Positions 41,894-51,600 are shown, counted from the first letter of the stretch. The stretch is 64,000 nucleotides of DNA from Mycobacterium kansasii ATCC 12478 (GCF_000157895.3 NC_022663.1:5952001-6016000), one strand, 5' to 3'. Notes: a model not told the origin generated them from the letters alone. Program-made: numbers and translations.

Positions 41894-42217
41894 TTACTGA
41901 CCAGGCGGCAACGGCGGCAACGGCGGCGCCGGTGGTGCTGCCGGTGGTGTAGGGGAGCTGCTCGGCGTAAACGTCGGCGCTGCAGGCGGCGACGGGGGAT
42001 TACTCACCGGTGGTGCCGACGACAGCGCAGGCGGATACAGCGGAGCGGGCAGTTCGACGCGGATTTTCCAGGTGACGCCGGTGACCGCGAAGACGGCGAG
42101 CGCACCAATCGCCAATCCCGCCACTGCGGCCGCGATCACCACCCCGGTGGAATGACGCCGGCCCGCTGCGGCTCCGGTGGCCGGTGGGGATGGTGGGTTG
42201 GTGTGCTGGACGGTCAT
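41894..42217 (-). CDS. Small proline-rich membrane protein divergent from response regulator
   Basis: A 107-residue protein with a short cytoplasmic head (MTVQHTNPPSPPATGAAAGRRH), one membrane helix (STGVVIAAAVAGLAIGALAVFAVTGVTW, about residues 23-50) and an external tail (PAPLYPPALSSAPPVSNPPSPPAAPTFTPSSSPTPPAAPPAPPLPPLPPGQ). It shares topology with the neighbouring 159-residue protein and starts 84 nt from the divergent response-regulator gene, so control by that system is plausible. Function unknown. Confidence 0.65.
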   Translation of the reverse strand: MTVQHTNPPSPPATGAAAGRRHSTGVVIAAAVAGLAIGALAVFAVTGVTWKIRVELPAPLYPPALSSAPPVSNPPSPPAAPTFTPSSSPTPPAAPPAPPLPPLPPGQ

Positions 42218-42301
42218 GCGGCTCCCTCCGTCGTTGAAATTCGCCGGGACAAACGTGCGCGCTTCGGATTGATCTCAGCACCGCACGTTAACAATGGAGC
42301 C

Positions 42302-43036
42302 ATGAGCGATCATTCGCGCCCGGACCGCGTCGCTGGTCGTTCGGCGGCGGGGCGCATCGGTCGATTCGGTGTCGGCGCACCGCGAGTGCTGGTGGTCGAG
42401 GACTCCGAGACCATCCGGGAAATGGTCGGCGAGGCGTTGGCCGACGTCGGTTACCACACCGAAACCCGTTGTGACGGTGAAGGTTTAGAAGAGCTCCTGG
42501 AGGGCCTGCGGCCGGATCTGGTGGTGCTCGACGTGATGTTGCCGGGTCGCGACGGCTTCGACCTCATCAACGTCATCCAGGCGTGGGGCGACATCAGCAT
42601 CGTGTTGATCACCGCCCGCGACGGCCTGCCCGACCGGTTGCGCGGTCTTGACGGCGGCGCCGACGACTATGTGGTCAAACCTTTCGAACTCGCCGAACTG
42701 GTGTCACGGGTGGGAGCGGTGCTGCGGCGGCGAGGCCGATTACCGCGCGTGGTCCAGGTCGGCGATCTGATACTCGACGTCGACGGGGGAGTCGCGGCAC
42801 GCGATGGCCACCAGCTGGAACTGACCGCCACGGAGCTTCGGCTGCTCGACTTTCTCGTGCAGCAACGCGGCCGGATTGTCAGCGCCCGTCAGATCCTCAA
42901 TGCCGTGTGGGGCTACGACGCGTACGACACCAATCTGGTGCAGGTCCATGTCAGCAGTTTGCGGCGAAAACTCGAGGCCCATGGTCCGCGGATACTGCAC
43001 ACGGTTCGCGGCCTCGGATACCGACTGCGATCATGA
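42302..43036 (+). CDS. OmpR-family two-component response regulator
   Basis: A 244-residue response regulator. The receiver domain (about residues 28-140) has acidic Glu33/Asp34 (VVEDSE), phospho-acceptor Asp77 (VVLDVMLPGRDG), Thr104 and Lys126 (YVVKPFEL). The winged-helix effector domain follows (LELTATELRLLDFLVQQRGRIVSARQILNAVWGYDAYDTNLVQVHVSSLRRKLE...VRGLGYRLRS). ATG 42302 (MSDHSRPDRVAGRS) is preferred over upstream readings that run into the divergent gene. The stop overlaps the kinase start as ATGA. Confidence 0.94.
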   Translation: MSDHSRPDRVAGRSAAGRIGRFGVGAPRVLVVEDSETIREMVGEALADVGYHTETRCDGEGLEELLEGLRPDLVVLDVMLPGRDGFDLINVIQAWGDISIVLITARDGLPDRLRGLDGGADDYVVKPFELAELVSRVGAVLRRRGRLPRVVQVGDLILDVDGGVAARDGHQLELTATELRLLDFLVQQRGRIVSARQILNAVWGYDAYDTNLVQVHVSSLRRKLEAHGPRILHTVRGLGYRLRS

Positions 43037-44540
43037 CGGCTATCCCGACGGGACCTGCGGCCGATCCCGCCACCCCGACGCCGTCGTTGCAGCGCCGGGT
43101 GGTGCTGCTGGTGGTGGTCCTGCTGGCGGGGTTGCTGGTGGTGCTGGGTGTCACCGTCGACGTCAGCCTGGGGCTGCAGGCTCGGCGAAATCTGCATGAT
43201 CGGCTCATGGCTGCCACCTCGCGCGCCGACGCGCTGGTCGCCGCGCATACGTCACCCGAACTGCTTGCCGCCCAACTCAACGGGGGAAGCGTGCGGGCGC
43301 TGCTGGTCACCGCCGACGGCGCCGCCTACGGTGATCGCAGCATCAGCCCCGCGACCACCGCGGGCCCGGTCGTTCCGGTGCCGCCCGGCTACCCCCCGCC
43401 CGTTCCGCCCGGCCCGCATCCGGGCCCGCCGCCGGGCCCCCGCCGCCTCCCCCGCTAGGGCCCCCGCCGGGCCTGCCGCCCGACACCACCGCAACGGCGG
43501 TGTTACACCCCTTGCCCGACGGTTCTCGGCTGATCCTGGTTGCCGACACCACGCAGACCACCCAGGTGACCCGTCAGCTGCGTCAGCTGATGATCGCTGC
43601 CGGGCTGGCAACCCTGGCGGTGGCGGCGTTGCTGCTGGTTGCGGTCAGCCGCACGGCGCTGCGGCCGTTGGACCGGCTCACCGCGCTCGCCAAAGACATC
43701 ACCACCGGCGATCGCGGCCGTCGACTCCGCCCGGACCGCAGCGAGACCGAATTAGGCAGGGCCGCAAGCGCTTTCGACGGGATGCTGGACGCGTTGGAAG
43801 CTTCTGAGCTGCGGGCCCGGCAAGCCGCGGAAGCTGCGCAGCGAGCCGAGAGCGCGACCCGGCAATTCCTCGTCGACGCCGCTCATGAACTGCGCACCCC
43901 GATCGCCGGGATCCAGGCCGCCGCTGAACAACTGGCCACCAGCGCCAGCCAGCACGAGGCCGATTCCGTTGCGCGCGGTCAATACCGCCGCGCCAGCCTG
44001 TTGCTGTCGGATGTCCGCCGGGCGGGCCGCCTGGTTGCCGACATGCTGGATCTGAGCCGTATCGATGCGGGGCTCTCGCTGGATGTGCACGACACCGACC
44101 TGGGTGCCATTGTCGACGCCGAAGTGCACCGGGCCGCCATGCTGGCGCCGAACCTCACGGTGAGCCGGACGGGGCTCAGCTCGCTGACCATCGCGGCGGA
44201 CCCGACGCGGGTGGCGCAGATACTGTCCAACCTGCTTGATAATGCCCGCAGGTATACCCCGGCGGGCGGGTCCATCACCGTGGAGCTGAGCGCCGGCGGC
44301 GGGGTGGCCGAGGTCACCGTCATCGACACCGGCCCCGGCGTCCCCGACGACGAGCGCCACCGTATCTTCGAGCGCCTGGTACGCCTGGACACCGGACGCG
44401 CCCGAGACCACGGTGGCGCCGGGTTGGGCCTGTCCATCGCACGGGCGCTGGCTCGGGCACATGGCGGTGACCTGGTGTGCCTGGCGCATGATGGCGGCGC
44501 GCAATTCCGGCTCGCGTTGCCTGCGGTCGCCGTCCGTTAG
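43033..44540 (+). pseudogene. Sensor histidine kinase, interrupted by a frameshift in a C tract
   Basis: The kinase cognate to the preceding regulator. The first frame (from ATG 43033) gives membrane helix 1 (VVLLVVVLLAGLLVVLGVTVDVSLGL) and a sensor segment, then ends at a TAG at 43456-43458 just after a proline-rich run. The other frame, open across this point, continues PPLGPPPGLPPDTTATAVLHPLPDGS into helix 2 (LMIAAGLATLAVAALLLVAV), HAMP, the H-box FLVDAAHELRTPIAG, and N/G boxes LLDNARRYTPAGG and GPGVPDDE. Adding one C in the run at about 43436-43441 restores one kinase of about 502 residues. This is a true frameshift, a slippery tract or a sequencing error. Confidence 0.85.
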
Positions 44541-44889
44541 ACGCGCGGGGGAGGTCGGCCTGCGATATCAGAGCGCTGGTTCGGCACTGAGGACCATCTC
44601 GCCTGCGCAGCGCGCTGATCGCGCGAGAGCCCCTGCTTGACGGGGTTACAGGGAAGTCGCGTCGCACCAGTTTCCTCCTGGGCCCCGGTGGTTCGTTTTC
44701 GAGAGCGATATCGCCGGTGATATCGCTTGGCCGACACTGGCCTCGGACAGGTAACAAGGATCGCCGCAACCCGAATCTGGACGGCGCTGCGGTGCCTCGG
44801 TGGTGGCTACGGTCTTGCCGGCACCGCACAACCAGAATTTGCATTCGGCATCGGCGTGAAACCGATTAGCAGACAGGCATTCTGGCTGG
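44541..44889. other. 349-bp region without a gene, with a 9-bp palindrome
   Basis: This lies between the convergent kinase and arsC genes. No supported coding sequence is present. The main feature is the perfect inverted repeat AGCGATATC (44704-44712) and GATATCGCT (44719-44727) with a 6-nt GCCGGT spacer. Its AT-containing arms look more like a protein-binding site than a terminator. Confidence 0.5.
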
Positions 44890-45306
44890 TCACCCGGTTT
44901 TGGGTGCCGGCAGCAGTTCGGTGATCAGTGCATCGACATGTCTGATGATGTCGTCGCGGATCGCCCGCACGACGTCGAGTGGCTGGCCGGCAGGGTCGTC
45001 GAGTTTCCAGTCACGGTAGGACACCCCGGGGAAGTACGGGCACGCGTCGCCACAGCCCATGGTGATCACCACATCGCTGGCCTGCACGGCCTGAGGGGTG
45101 AGCACCTTCGGGGTCGCCGAGGTCAGGTCGATGCCCAGTTCGGCCATCGCGGCCACAGCGACCGGGTTGATCCGGTCAGCGGGTTCGGTTCCGGCCGAAC
45201 GGACTTCGATGCGGCCCTCGGACAGCCGGGTCAACAGGGCGGCGGCCATCTGGGAGCGGCCGGCGTTGTGCACGCAGACGAACATCACGCTGGGGATGTC
45301 AGTCAT
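44890..45306 (-). CDS. arsC: Arsenate reductase (LMW phosphatase-like)
   Basis: A 138-residue arsenate reductase of the low-molecular-weight tyrosine phosphatase fold, reducing arsenate to arsenite with cytosolic thiols (mycothiol or thioredoxin in actinobacteria). The P-loop is VCVHNAGRSQMAAALL (about residues 10-25; C-X5-R-S). ITMGCGDACPYFPGVSYRDWKLDDPAGQPLDVVR (about 82-115) carries two further cysteines and the Asp of the DP motif. ATG 45306 overlaps the acr3 stop as ATGA. It is the last gene of arsR-acr3-arsC. Confidence 0.92.
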   Translation of the reverse strand: MTDIPSVMFVCVHNAGRSQMAAALLTRLSEGRIEVRSAGTEPADRINPVAVAAMAELGIDLTSATPKVLTPQAVQASDVVITMGCGDACPYFPGVSYRDWKLDDPAGQPLDVVRAIRDDIIRHVDALITELLPAPKTG

Positions 45307-46382
45307 GAGGGCAGGCTTTCCACCGGATAGGTCGGGGCCTGCGGTGACGGGAAGAGCCGAGGCCGCAGCGCCAAAGAGACGTAGACCAGGGCGACGAGCA
45401 CGGGCACTTCGATCAGCGGTCCGACCACCCCGGCCAGCGCCTCGCCGGACGAGGCGCCGAAGGTGGCGATCGCCACGGCGATGGCGAGTTCAAAGTTGTT
45501 GCCGGCGGCGGTAAATGCCTGCGTGGTAGTGCGGGCATAGCCCAGCCGCAACGCGAGTCCCAGCGCGTAGCCCCCCGCCCACATGACGGCGAAGTAGGCC
45601 AGCAGGGGTAGCGCGATACGGGCGACGTCCCATGGCCGGGTGGTGATCTGATCACCTTGCAGGGCAAAGAGAATCACGATCGTGAACAGCAGTCCGTACA
45701 GAGCCCAGGGCCCGAGGCGGGGCAGCAGCCGGGTCTCATACCACTGGCGGCCCTTGGCACGTTCTCCAAGCCGACGGGTCAGGTATCCGGCGGCCAGGGG
45801 GATACCGAGGAAGATGAGCACGGATTTGCCGATCTGCCATGCCGAGACATCGATGCCGGTTTGCGGCAGGCCGAGCCAGCCGGGCAACACCGAGAGGTAG
45901 AACCAGCCCAGCACGGCGAACATGACGACCTGGAACATCGAGTTCAGCGCGACCAGAACGGCGGCGGCTTCGCGGTCACCGCAGGCAAGGTCGTTCCAGA
46001 CGATGACCATGGCGATACAGCGGGCCAGCCCGACGATGATCAACCCGGTTCGGTAGTGGGGCAGGTCCGGCAGCAGCAACCAGGCCAGGGAGAACATGAC
46101 CGCCGGGCCGACCACCCAGTTCAGCAGCAGTGAACCGATCAACAGGCGGCGGTCGGCGGTGACGGTATCGAGCCGGTCGTAGCGGACCTTGGCCAGCACC
46201 GGATACATCATGATCAGCAACCCGGCCGCGATGGGCAACGAGATCCCATCCACTTGCACGGCGCTGAGCAGCGCGCCCAGGCCGGGGATCAGCCGGCCCA
46301 GTGCCAGCCCGGCGGCCATCGCCAAACCGATCCACACCGGCAGGAGTCGATCCAGCGTGGAAAGCCGGGCTGTATCGGTCAC
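45303..46382 (-). CDS. arsB: Arsenite efflux transporter ACR3
   Basis: A 359-residue ACR3-family carrier with about ten membrane segments that exports arsenite. LLPVWIGLAMAAGLALGRLIPG (about residues 11-32) is the family N-terminus, and GLARCIAMVIVWNDLACGDREAAAVLVALNSMFQ (about 116-149) has the conserved cysteine of the fourth helix. GTG 46382 (VTDTARLSTLDRL) overlaps the arsR stop; longer readings are the arsR gene in another frame. In M. tuberculosis the comparable Rv2643 is at a different locus. Confidence 0.93.
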   Translation of the reverse strand: MTDTARLSTLDRLLPVWIGLAMAAGLALGRLIPGLGALLSAVQVDGISLPIAAGLLIMMYPVLAKVRYDRLDTVTADRRLLIGSLLLNWVVGPAVMFSLAWLLLPDLPHYRTGLIIVGLARCIAMVIVWNDLACGDREAAAVLVALNSMFQVVMFAVLGWFYLSVLPGWLGLPQTGIDVSAWQIGKSVLIFLGIPLAAGYLTRRLGERAKGRQWYETRLLPRLGPWALYGLLFTIVILFALQGDQITTRPWDVARIALPLLAYFAVMWAGGYALGLALRLGYARTTTQAFTAAGNNFELAIAVAIATFGASSGEALAGVVGPLIEVPVLVALVYVSLALRPRLFPSPQAPTYPVESLPS

Positions 46383-46768
46383 CGGGCTGCCGCCGCTGCG
46401 CTCGCGGGGACACCGGCCAGCAGCGCCGAAAGCTCGGTGAGCACCTCGGGCACCACGGCGTAGTAGACCCAGGTGCCGCGGCGCTGCGAGGTCAACAGCC
46501 CGGCTTCGCGCAGCACCTTGAGGTGATGGGAGATGGTGGGTTGACCAACCCCAAGCGCGCCGAGGCCATCGGTAATGTCGCACACGCAGGCCTGCCCGCC
46601 GTCGTGGCTGGCCACCGCCGAGAGCAGGCGCAGCCGTACCGGATCGGAAAGGGCCTTGAACCGGGCCGCCATTACCGTTGCTGCCGGCGCGCTCAGCGGT
46701 TCGGCGACCAACGGGCTGACCTCGCAGCAGGCATCGCCGATGCCCGACGGCTCAGTTTGATTCGACAT
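46379..46768 (-). CDS. arsR: ArsR-type metalloregulator (first)
   Basis: A 129-residue ArsR/SmtB repressor. The winged helix contains the As(III)-sensing motif QACVCDITDGLGALGVGQPTISHHLKVLREAGLL (about residues 58-91), with the CVC pair in the recognition region, and N-terminal CC (GDACCEVSPL). ATG 46768 (MSNQTEPSGIG) is the start; its own promoter region carries the inverted repeat at 46772-46791. It controls acr3 and arsC, with which it overlaps. The arrangement resembles Rv2640c of M. tuberculosis. Confidence 0.92.
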   Translation of the reverse strand: MSNQTEPSGIGDACCEVSPLVAEPLSAPAATVMAARFKALSDPVRLRLLSAVASHDGGQACVCDITDGLGALGVGQPTISHHLKVLREAGLLTSQRRGTWVYYAVVPEVLTELSALLAGVPASAAAAAR

Positions 46769-46771
46769 GCA

Positions 46772-46791
46772 TCGATATTGACAGTTATCGA
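46772..46791. promoter_or_regulatory. Candidate ArsR operator upstream of arsR-acr3-arsC
   Basis: TCGATA (46772-46777) and TATCGA (46786-46791) form a perfect inverted repeat with an 8-nt spacer (TTGACAGT), directly before the arsR start codon. Size and position fit an ArsR/SmtB dimer site. Confidence 0.65.
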
Positions 46792-46820
46792 AGCAATGCG
46801 CTACCCAGCAGCCGGGGGTG

Positions 46821-47270
46821 TCAGCAGGACGACGTCGCCGCGGCCGCGGCGCCGCAGCATGTGGTTTCCTCGTCGCCGGGGTGAGCCGGGCTGGTGCCGA
46901 AGGTTTCGGAGTCGGCCAGCACGGTGTAGACCTCCCAGCGCTCCCCGCCGGGTCCGGTGACCCAGACCTTGTCCTGGGCGGCAAAACAACAGGTGGTTCC
47001 CATCTCCTCCTCGGTGAACATGCCGGCCTCGGTCAACCTGGCGATTTCGGAATGCACCGTGGCGCTGGCGTCGACCTCCACCCCAAGATGGTTCAGGCTG
47101 CCGCCGGAGCCGGGGTTTTCCAGCAGCACCAATTTCAGCGGTGGATCGGCAATCGCAAAGTTGGCGTAACCCGGCTTGACTTTAGCCGGCTGCGTGCCAA
47201 ACAGCTTGGAGTAGAACGTGATTGCGCTCTGCAGGTCGTCGACGTTGAGAGCCAGTTGGACACGGGACAT
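46821..47270 (-). CDS. cadI: CadI/ArsI-type VOC (glyoxalase-fold) protein
   Basis: A 149-residue vicinal-oxygen-chelate protein related to mycobacterial CadI (Rv2641) and to ArsI, a C-As lyase that demethylates trivalent organoarsenicals. MSRVQLALNVDDLQSAITFYSKLFGTQPAKVKPGYANFAIADPPLKLVLLEN (about residues 1-52) is the first VOC half; LNHLGVEVD provides a metal His, and EEEMGTTCCFAAQDKVWVTGPGGERWEVYTV (about 96-126) has the vicinal Cys pair and the metal Glu. A Cys-rich tail (ETTCCGAAAAATSSC) follows. ATG 47270 is preceded by TGGAGA. It is upstream of arsR on the same strand and divergent from a second arsR. Confidence 0.9.
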   Translation of the reverse strand: MSRVQLALNVDDLQSAITFYSKLFGTQPAKVKPGYANFAIADPPLKLVLLENPGSGGSLNHLGVEVDASATVHSEIARLTEAGMFTEEEMGTTCCFAAQDKVWVTGPGGERWEVYTVLADSETFGTSPAHPGDEETTCCGAAAAATSSC

Positions 47271-47292
47271 CGGAACAGTCTCCAATCGGTTA

Positions 47293-47346
47293 GACATATA
47301 TCGAACTGATGTCGATGCCCATGATGCCACCTTTTTGATATATGTC
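47293..47346. promoter_or_regulatory. Paired operator sequences between cadI and the second arsR
   Basis: GACATATATC (47293-47302) and GATATATGTC (47337-47346) are perfect 10-bp inverted copies, one facing each divergent gene. The right copy is itself part of TTGATATATGTCAA (47336-47349 region), a near-palindrome of ArsR/SmtB type. The pair probably lets one regulator control both directions. Confidence 0.7.
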
Positions 47347-47369
47347 AAGAGATCTGGCATGGTGGGGTC

Positions 47370-47729
47370 ATGCCCAAATCGCTGCCCGTGATCGACATCT
47401 CCCAACCGGTGTGCTGCGCTCCCATGGCCGCGGGGCCGATGAGCGACGACGACGCCCTCGAGGTGGCACTGCGGCTCAAAGCCTTGGCCGACCCGGCCCG
47501 GGTCAAGATCATGTCGTATCTGTTCAGCTCCAGCGCGGGGGAGCAGACCAGCGGCGAGTTGGCCGCGGCCCTCAGCCTGTCGGACGGCACGGTCAGCCAC
47601 CACCTGGCCCAGTTGCGCAATGCGGGCCTGGTCATCTCCGACCGTCGCGGCATGTATGTCTTTCACCGCGCCCATCCCCAGGGCCTGCAGGCACTGTGCG
47701 CGGTTCTGGACCCGCGCTGTTGTAGCTGA
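47370..47729 (+). CDS. ArsR-type metalloregulator (second, Rv2642-like)
   Basis: A 119-residue ArsR/SmtB regulator: VALRLKALADPARVKIMSYLFSSSAGEQTSGELAAALSLSDGTVSHHLAQLRNAGLVISDRRGMYVFHRAHP (about residues 32-103). It lacks the CVC motif of the first arsR but has vicinal cysteines near both ends (QPVCCAPM at 14-16 and DPRCCS at the C-terminus), so it senses metal at a different site. It is divergent from cadI, with paired operators between them, as Rv2642 is to cadI in M. tuberculosis. Confidence 0.9.
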   Translation: MPKSLPVIDISQPVCCAPMAAGPMSDDDALEVALRLKALADPARVKIMSYLFSSSAGEQTSGELAAALSLSDGTVSHHLAQLRNAGLVISDRRGMYVFHRAHPQGLQALCAVLDPRCCS

Positions 47730-47770
47730 ACCGGTCACTGCGCGAACCTTTTCGTGCTCTTCGCAATTGC

Positions 47771-48476
47771 TCAGCTCGCCTCGGTGACGGCGGTGCGGCT
47801 CCACTTGTCGAGCCAGGGGTACATCAACGCGGTGATGGAAAACGTGGCCGGTGTCGAGCATCCGGGATTCGGATCGTTGGGGCGCCCACCGCGGATGTGG
47901 ATGCCGACCGCGACCGCGGTGCCGTCCGTGCGCAGGAGGTAGACCGTGCCACCGGAATCACCGCATTGGCTGGCCGCCAGAACCGTGCTCTCGCTGACAT
48001 CCGTGACCTGCCCGCATTCGGCCTTGCCCGTCTTCATCCCAAACTTGCACAGCTGCCGGCCAATTCGCAGATTTTGTTGCCACTCCACTGACCGGCAGCG
48101 ACGCGGTGATCGCCGAGTGCTGCGGGACTTGGTCCGTATCGAGCATGATCAGTCCAATGTCGTGGGCTTCGCCCCGCAGTCCTTCGCTGACCGTTTGAGT
48201 GAACGTTCCAACGGTCACGAAGGCGCCCCAGAAATTGATGTTGACCTTGCTCGCCTCGCCTCGCCTGGCTTGTTGCAGTGGCCGGCAGTGAGCACACCAG
48301 CCTGACCCGTGCTGGTACGAACCAAGAATCCAGCGGTACAACCTGGCCCGATTGGCCGCCAATGGCCACGCTGCCACCGACAACCACAGCAGCGGACCGA
48401 ACAGGAGCATGACCGTACGGCCCAGTGTCGACTCCGAGCCCAGAATGGCAAGCTCGTTGGCGCTGACCGTGACCAT
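47771..48476 (-). pseudogene. Decayed trypsin-like serine protease gene
   Basis: Parts of one S1-type protease lie in different minus-strand frames. The N-terminus and signal anchor (MVTVSANELAILGSES...TVMLLFGPLLWLSVAAWPLAA) start at 48476. The catalytic-His part CTAGFLVRTSTGQAGVLTAGHCNKPGE is in a second frame near 48320-48240. VNINFWGAFVTVGTFTQTVSEGLRGEAHDIGLIMLDTD, with the catalytic-Asp region, returns to the first frame. The catalytic-Ser part (FGMKTGKAECGQVTDVS...ASQCGDSGGTVYLL) is in a third frame, ending at 47771. At least three frameshifts are needed, so it is not functional. The original would have been an exported protease of about 235 residues. Confidence 0.8.
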
Positions 48477-48617
48477 TGGGTAGATCTGTCAGGTAAGCGA
48501 CAAGGATCCTCAATATCGCGCTTCGCGACCCACCGAGCAGCGGCGTGTCCGCCGTCTGCCAGTCCCTCACCACCGACCGGCATGGTGCGGCCGTACGCCG
48601 GGACGTTCACCAGATAA

Positions 48618-51600
48618 TCAGCCGGATGATCCGGGTTGCCCGGCCGCGCCGGCTGGGCCGATGTCACCTGCTTTGCCGGCGGTGCCAGAACGGCCGGTGG
48701 GATCTCCCGTTCCGCCCTTGCCGCCCGCACCGGGCAGGCCTCCGGCCCCACCAACACCCCCCGCACCTCCCGGACCGCCGTCACCGGCGCCACCGGAGTG
48801 ACCCGACGGCGCCAGCGCCACACCACCCGCACCGCCCTTTCCGCCGGCGCCGCCTACGCCGCCGGCGCCGCCTATGCCGCCATTTCCGCCGGCACCGCCC
48901 GCACCACCTTTACCGACGCTATATTCCGGTCCGACCTTGCCGGGGTTGACGCCAATGCCCCCGTCGCCGCCGGTGCCGCCCGCGCCGCCCATACCGCCAC
49001 CGGCGCCGTCGCCGCCGTCGCCACCGCGGCCGCCGTTGCCACCGGCGCCGCCGTCACCTGAGACCGATCCACCGGATCCGCCGGGGCCGCCCGCGCCGCC
49101 GACGCCGCCGGCGCTGCCGGGTGCGCCGACACCTCCGGTGCCTGCGGCTCCGCCGGCGCCGCCGGCAAGACCGACTTGATAGGTGCGTCCGGTTTCTTTA
49201 TCCGGGACGAGTTTGATCGATCCGTCGCCACCGTCGCCGCCGCCACCGCCGGTTTGTCCCGGGACGGTGCCGTCGCTACCGCGCTGGCCGTTCGTGCCCG
49301 CCTCTAATAGGCGACTAGTGCCGTCAGCGCCGTCGGGGGCCGGGTTGCTTGCCGGGTTGACCCCGTCGGCTCCGGTCATTCCTTTACCACCATCACCGCC
49401 GTCGCCGCCGTTGCCGACCTTGCCGGCGCTGCCACCGGCGCCGCCGTTGCCGCCGGCTGCCCCCACGGCGTTGGCGTCGGCGCCGTTGCCGCCATGTCCG
49501 CCGTTGCCACCCGTTCCGGGCCCGTTGTCGCTGGCGGCTACACCGTCGCGGCCACGCATGCCGTTGCCGCTGTCGCCGCCGAGACCGCCGGCCCCGCCGG
49601 CGCCGGGGTTGCCTCCGTTGCCGCCGGCGCCGCCGTGACCGCCGTCGCCGCCCGGGCCGCCGGCGGTGCCGCCGTCACCGCCTCTGCCGCCGTCACCGCC
49701 CGCGCCCCCGATGGCGCCCTTGCCGCCCGCCCCGCCGGCACCGTGGTTGCCCGCGTGGCCCGACGGCGCCCGCGCGGCGCCGCCGGCACCGCCGTCGCCG
49801 CCTCTGCCGCCGTCACCGCCAGCACCACCATCGCCGCCTTCGCCGCCAGATCCGCCGGTGCCCCCGGTAGTGATGGCGCCACCAAGGCCACCGTTTCCGC
49901 CCAATCCGCCGTCCCCGGTGGCTCCGTTGCCGCCGTCACCGCCGCGGTTGCCGGTGCCGCCGTCGCCGCCGTCGCCGCCCTTGCCGCCGTCACCGCCGTT
50001 GCCGGATACTGAACCGCCGTAACCACCGGCGCCCCCGGGACCGCCCGCACCGCCGGCCTGTCCGGCCGAGCCAACTCCGCCGTCAGCTCCATCCTGGCCG
50101 GGGCTGGTGGCATCGGCGCCGCGCACGCCGTCGGTCCCGCTGAGATTGGCGCCGGCCATGCCGTTGCCGCCGTCACCTCCCATGCCACCGTCGCCGACCA
50201 GCCCGGCATTCCCACCGGCTCCGCCTTTGCCGCCCGCTGCACCGGCCACGATGGCGTCGGCGCCGCGACCACCTGAACCGCCATCGCCGCCGGTCCCGGG
50301 CCCGTTATTGCTGCCGGACACACCATGGGCACCGGCGCGACCGCCGGGGCCGCCCGACTCACCGCCCTGACCGCCCGGTCCGCCCGCGCCGGGGTCACCA
50401 CCGATGCCGCCGGCGCCGCCGTCGCCGGCGGTCAGGCCGGTGCCGCCGTTTCCACCCGGGCCACCGGTACCGCCCGCCCCGCCGAGGCCTCCGGCACCGC
50501 CTGCACCACCATTGCCGGCTCGTCCCACCTGCCCGACCAGTCCGCTTGCCCCACCGGCGCCACCTATGCCGCCGGTGCCCCCGGGCCCGCCTGTCCCGCC
50601 GTTACCGCCGTGGCCGCCCGCCGCGCCATCACCGCCGGCGGTCACCGTGCTCGACGCCCCGCTTGCGCCCATGCCGCCGTTGCCGCCGGCAGCACCCGCT
50701 CCGCCGACTCCGCCGGCACCTCCGGTGCCACCGACCCCGCCATTGCCGATCAACCACCCGCCGTGACCGCCGCGGCCGCCGACACCGCCGACGCCACCGG
50801 TGCCGCCAGCCGATCCCGTCCCACCGTCACCGCCAGGAAGACCATTGGTTGCGGCGGCGCCGGGATCACCGGGCTGCGCACCGGCCGGCCCGGCCGCACC
50901 GACACCGCCCGTACCACCGGTACCGCCGTTGCCGACGAAGCCGGCGTTGCCGCCGGCTCCGCCGGTCCCGCCTTCGGACCCACCGACACCACCGGTGCCA
51001 CCGTTGCCGAGGAATCCCGCATTGCCGCCCACACCGCCGGTCCCGCCGCCGGCGCCGCCCATCCCGCCGGTGCCGCCATTGCCGAGGAATCCCGCATTGC
51101 CGCCCACACCGCCGGTCCCGCCGCCGGCGCCGCCCATCCCGCCGGTGCCGCCATTGCCCAGCAACCATCCGCCGCTGCCGCCGCTGCCGCCGGTCGCTCC
51201 TGGCCCGCCAGCCCCGCCGGGACCGCCGTTGCCAAGCAGGCCGGCATTGCCGCCGCGAGTGCCGGCCATCCCGGCGATCGTGCTGGTGTAACCGGCTCCG
51301 CCGTTGCCGCAGAGCAGTCCGCCGTCGCCGCCGGGTTGGCCTGGCGTCGTCGCGTCGGCGCCGTTGCCGATCAGTGGGCGCCCTAGCAAGGTCTGAGTCG
51401 GCGCATTGACGGCATGGAGCAGCGTCCGTTCGGCGTTGGCTTCGGCGGCCGCGTAGGCTTGCGCGCTGGTGTGCAACCGGTGCACGAACTGGCTGTGAAA
51501 CGTCGCCGCCTGAGCGCTTATCGCTTGATATGTCTGGGCGTTTTCCGAAAATAGCGCCGCGATGGCGGCTGAGACCTCATCGGCACCCGCGGCCAGCACC

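Noticed and set aside
44727..44924. A 65-codon plus-strand frame between the kinase and arsC
   Set aside because: It has no recognisable motif, overlaps arsC antisense and starts within the palindrome.
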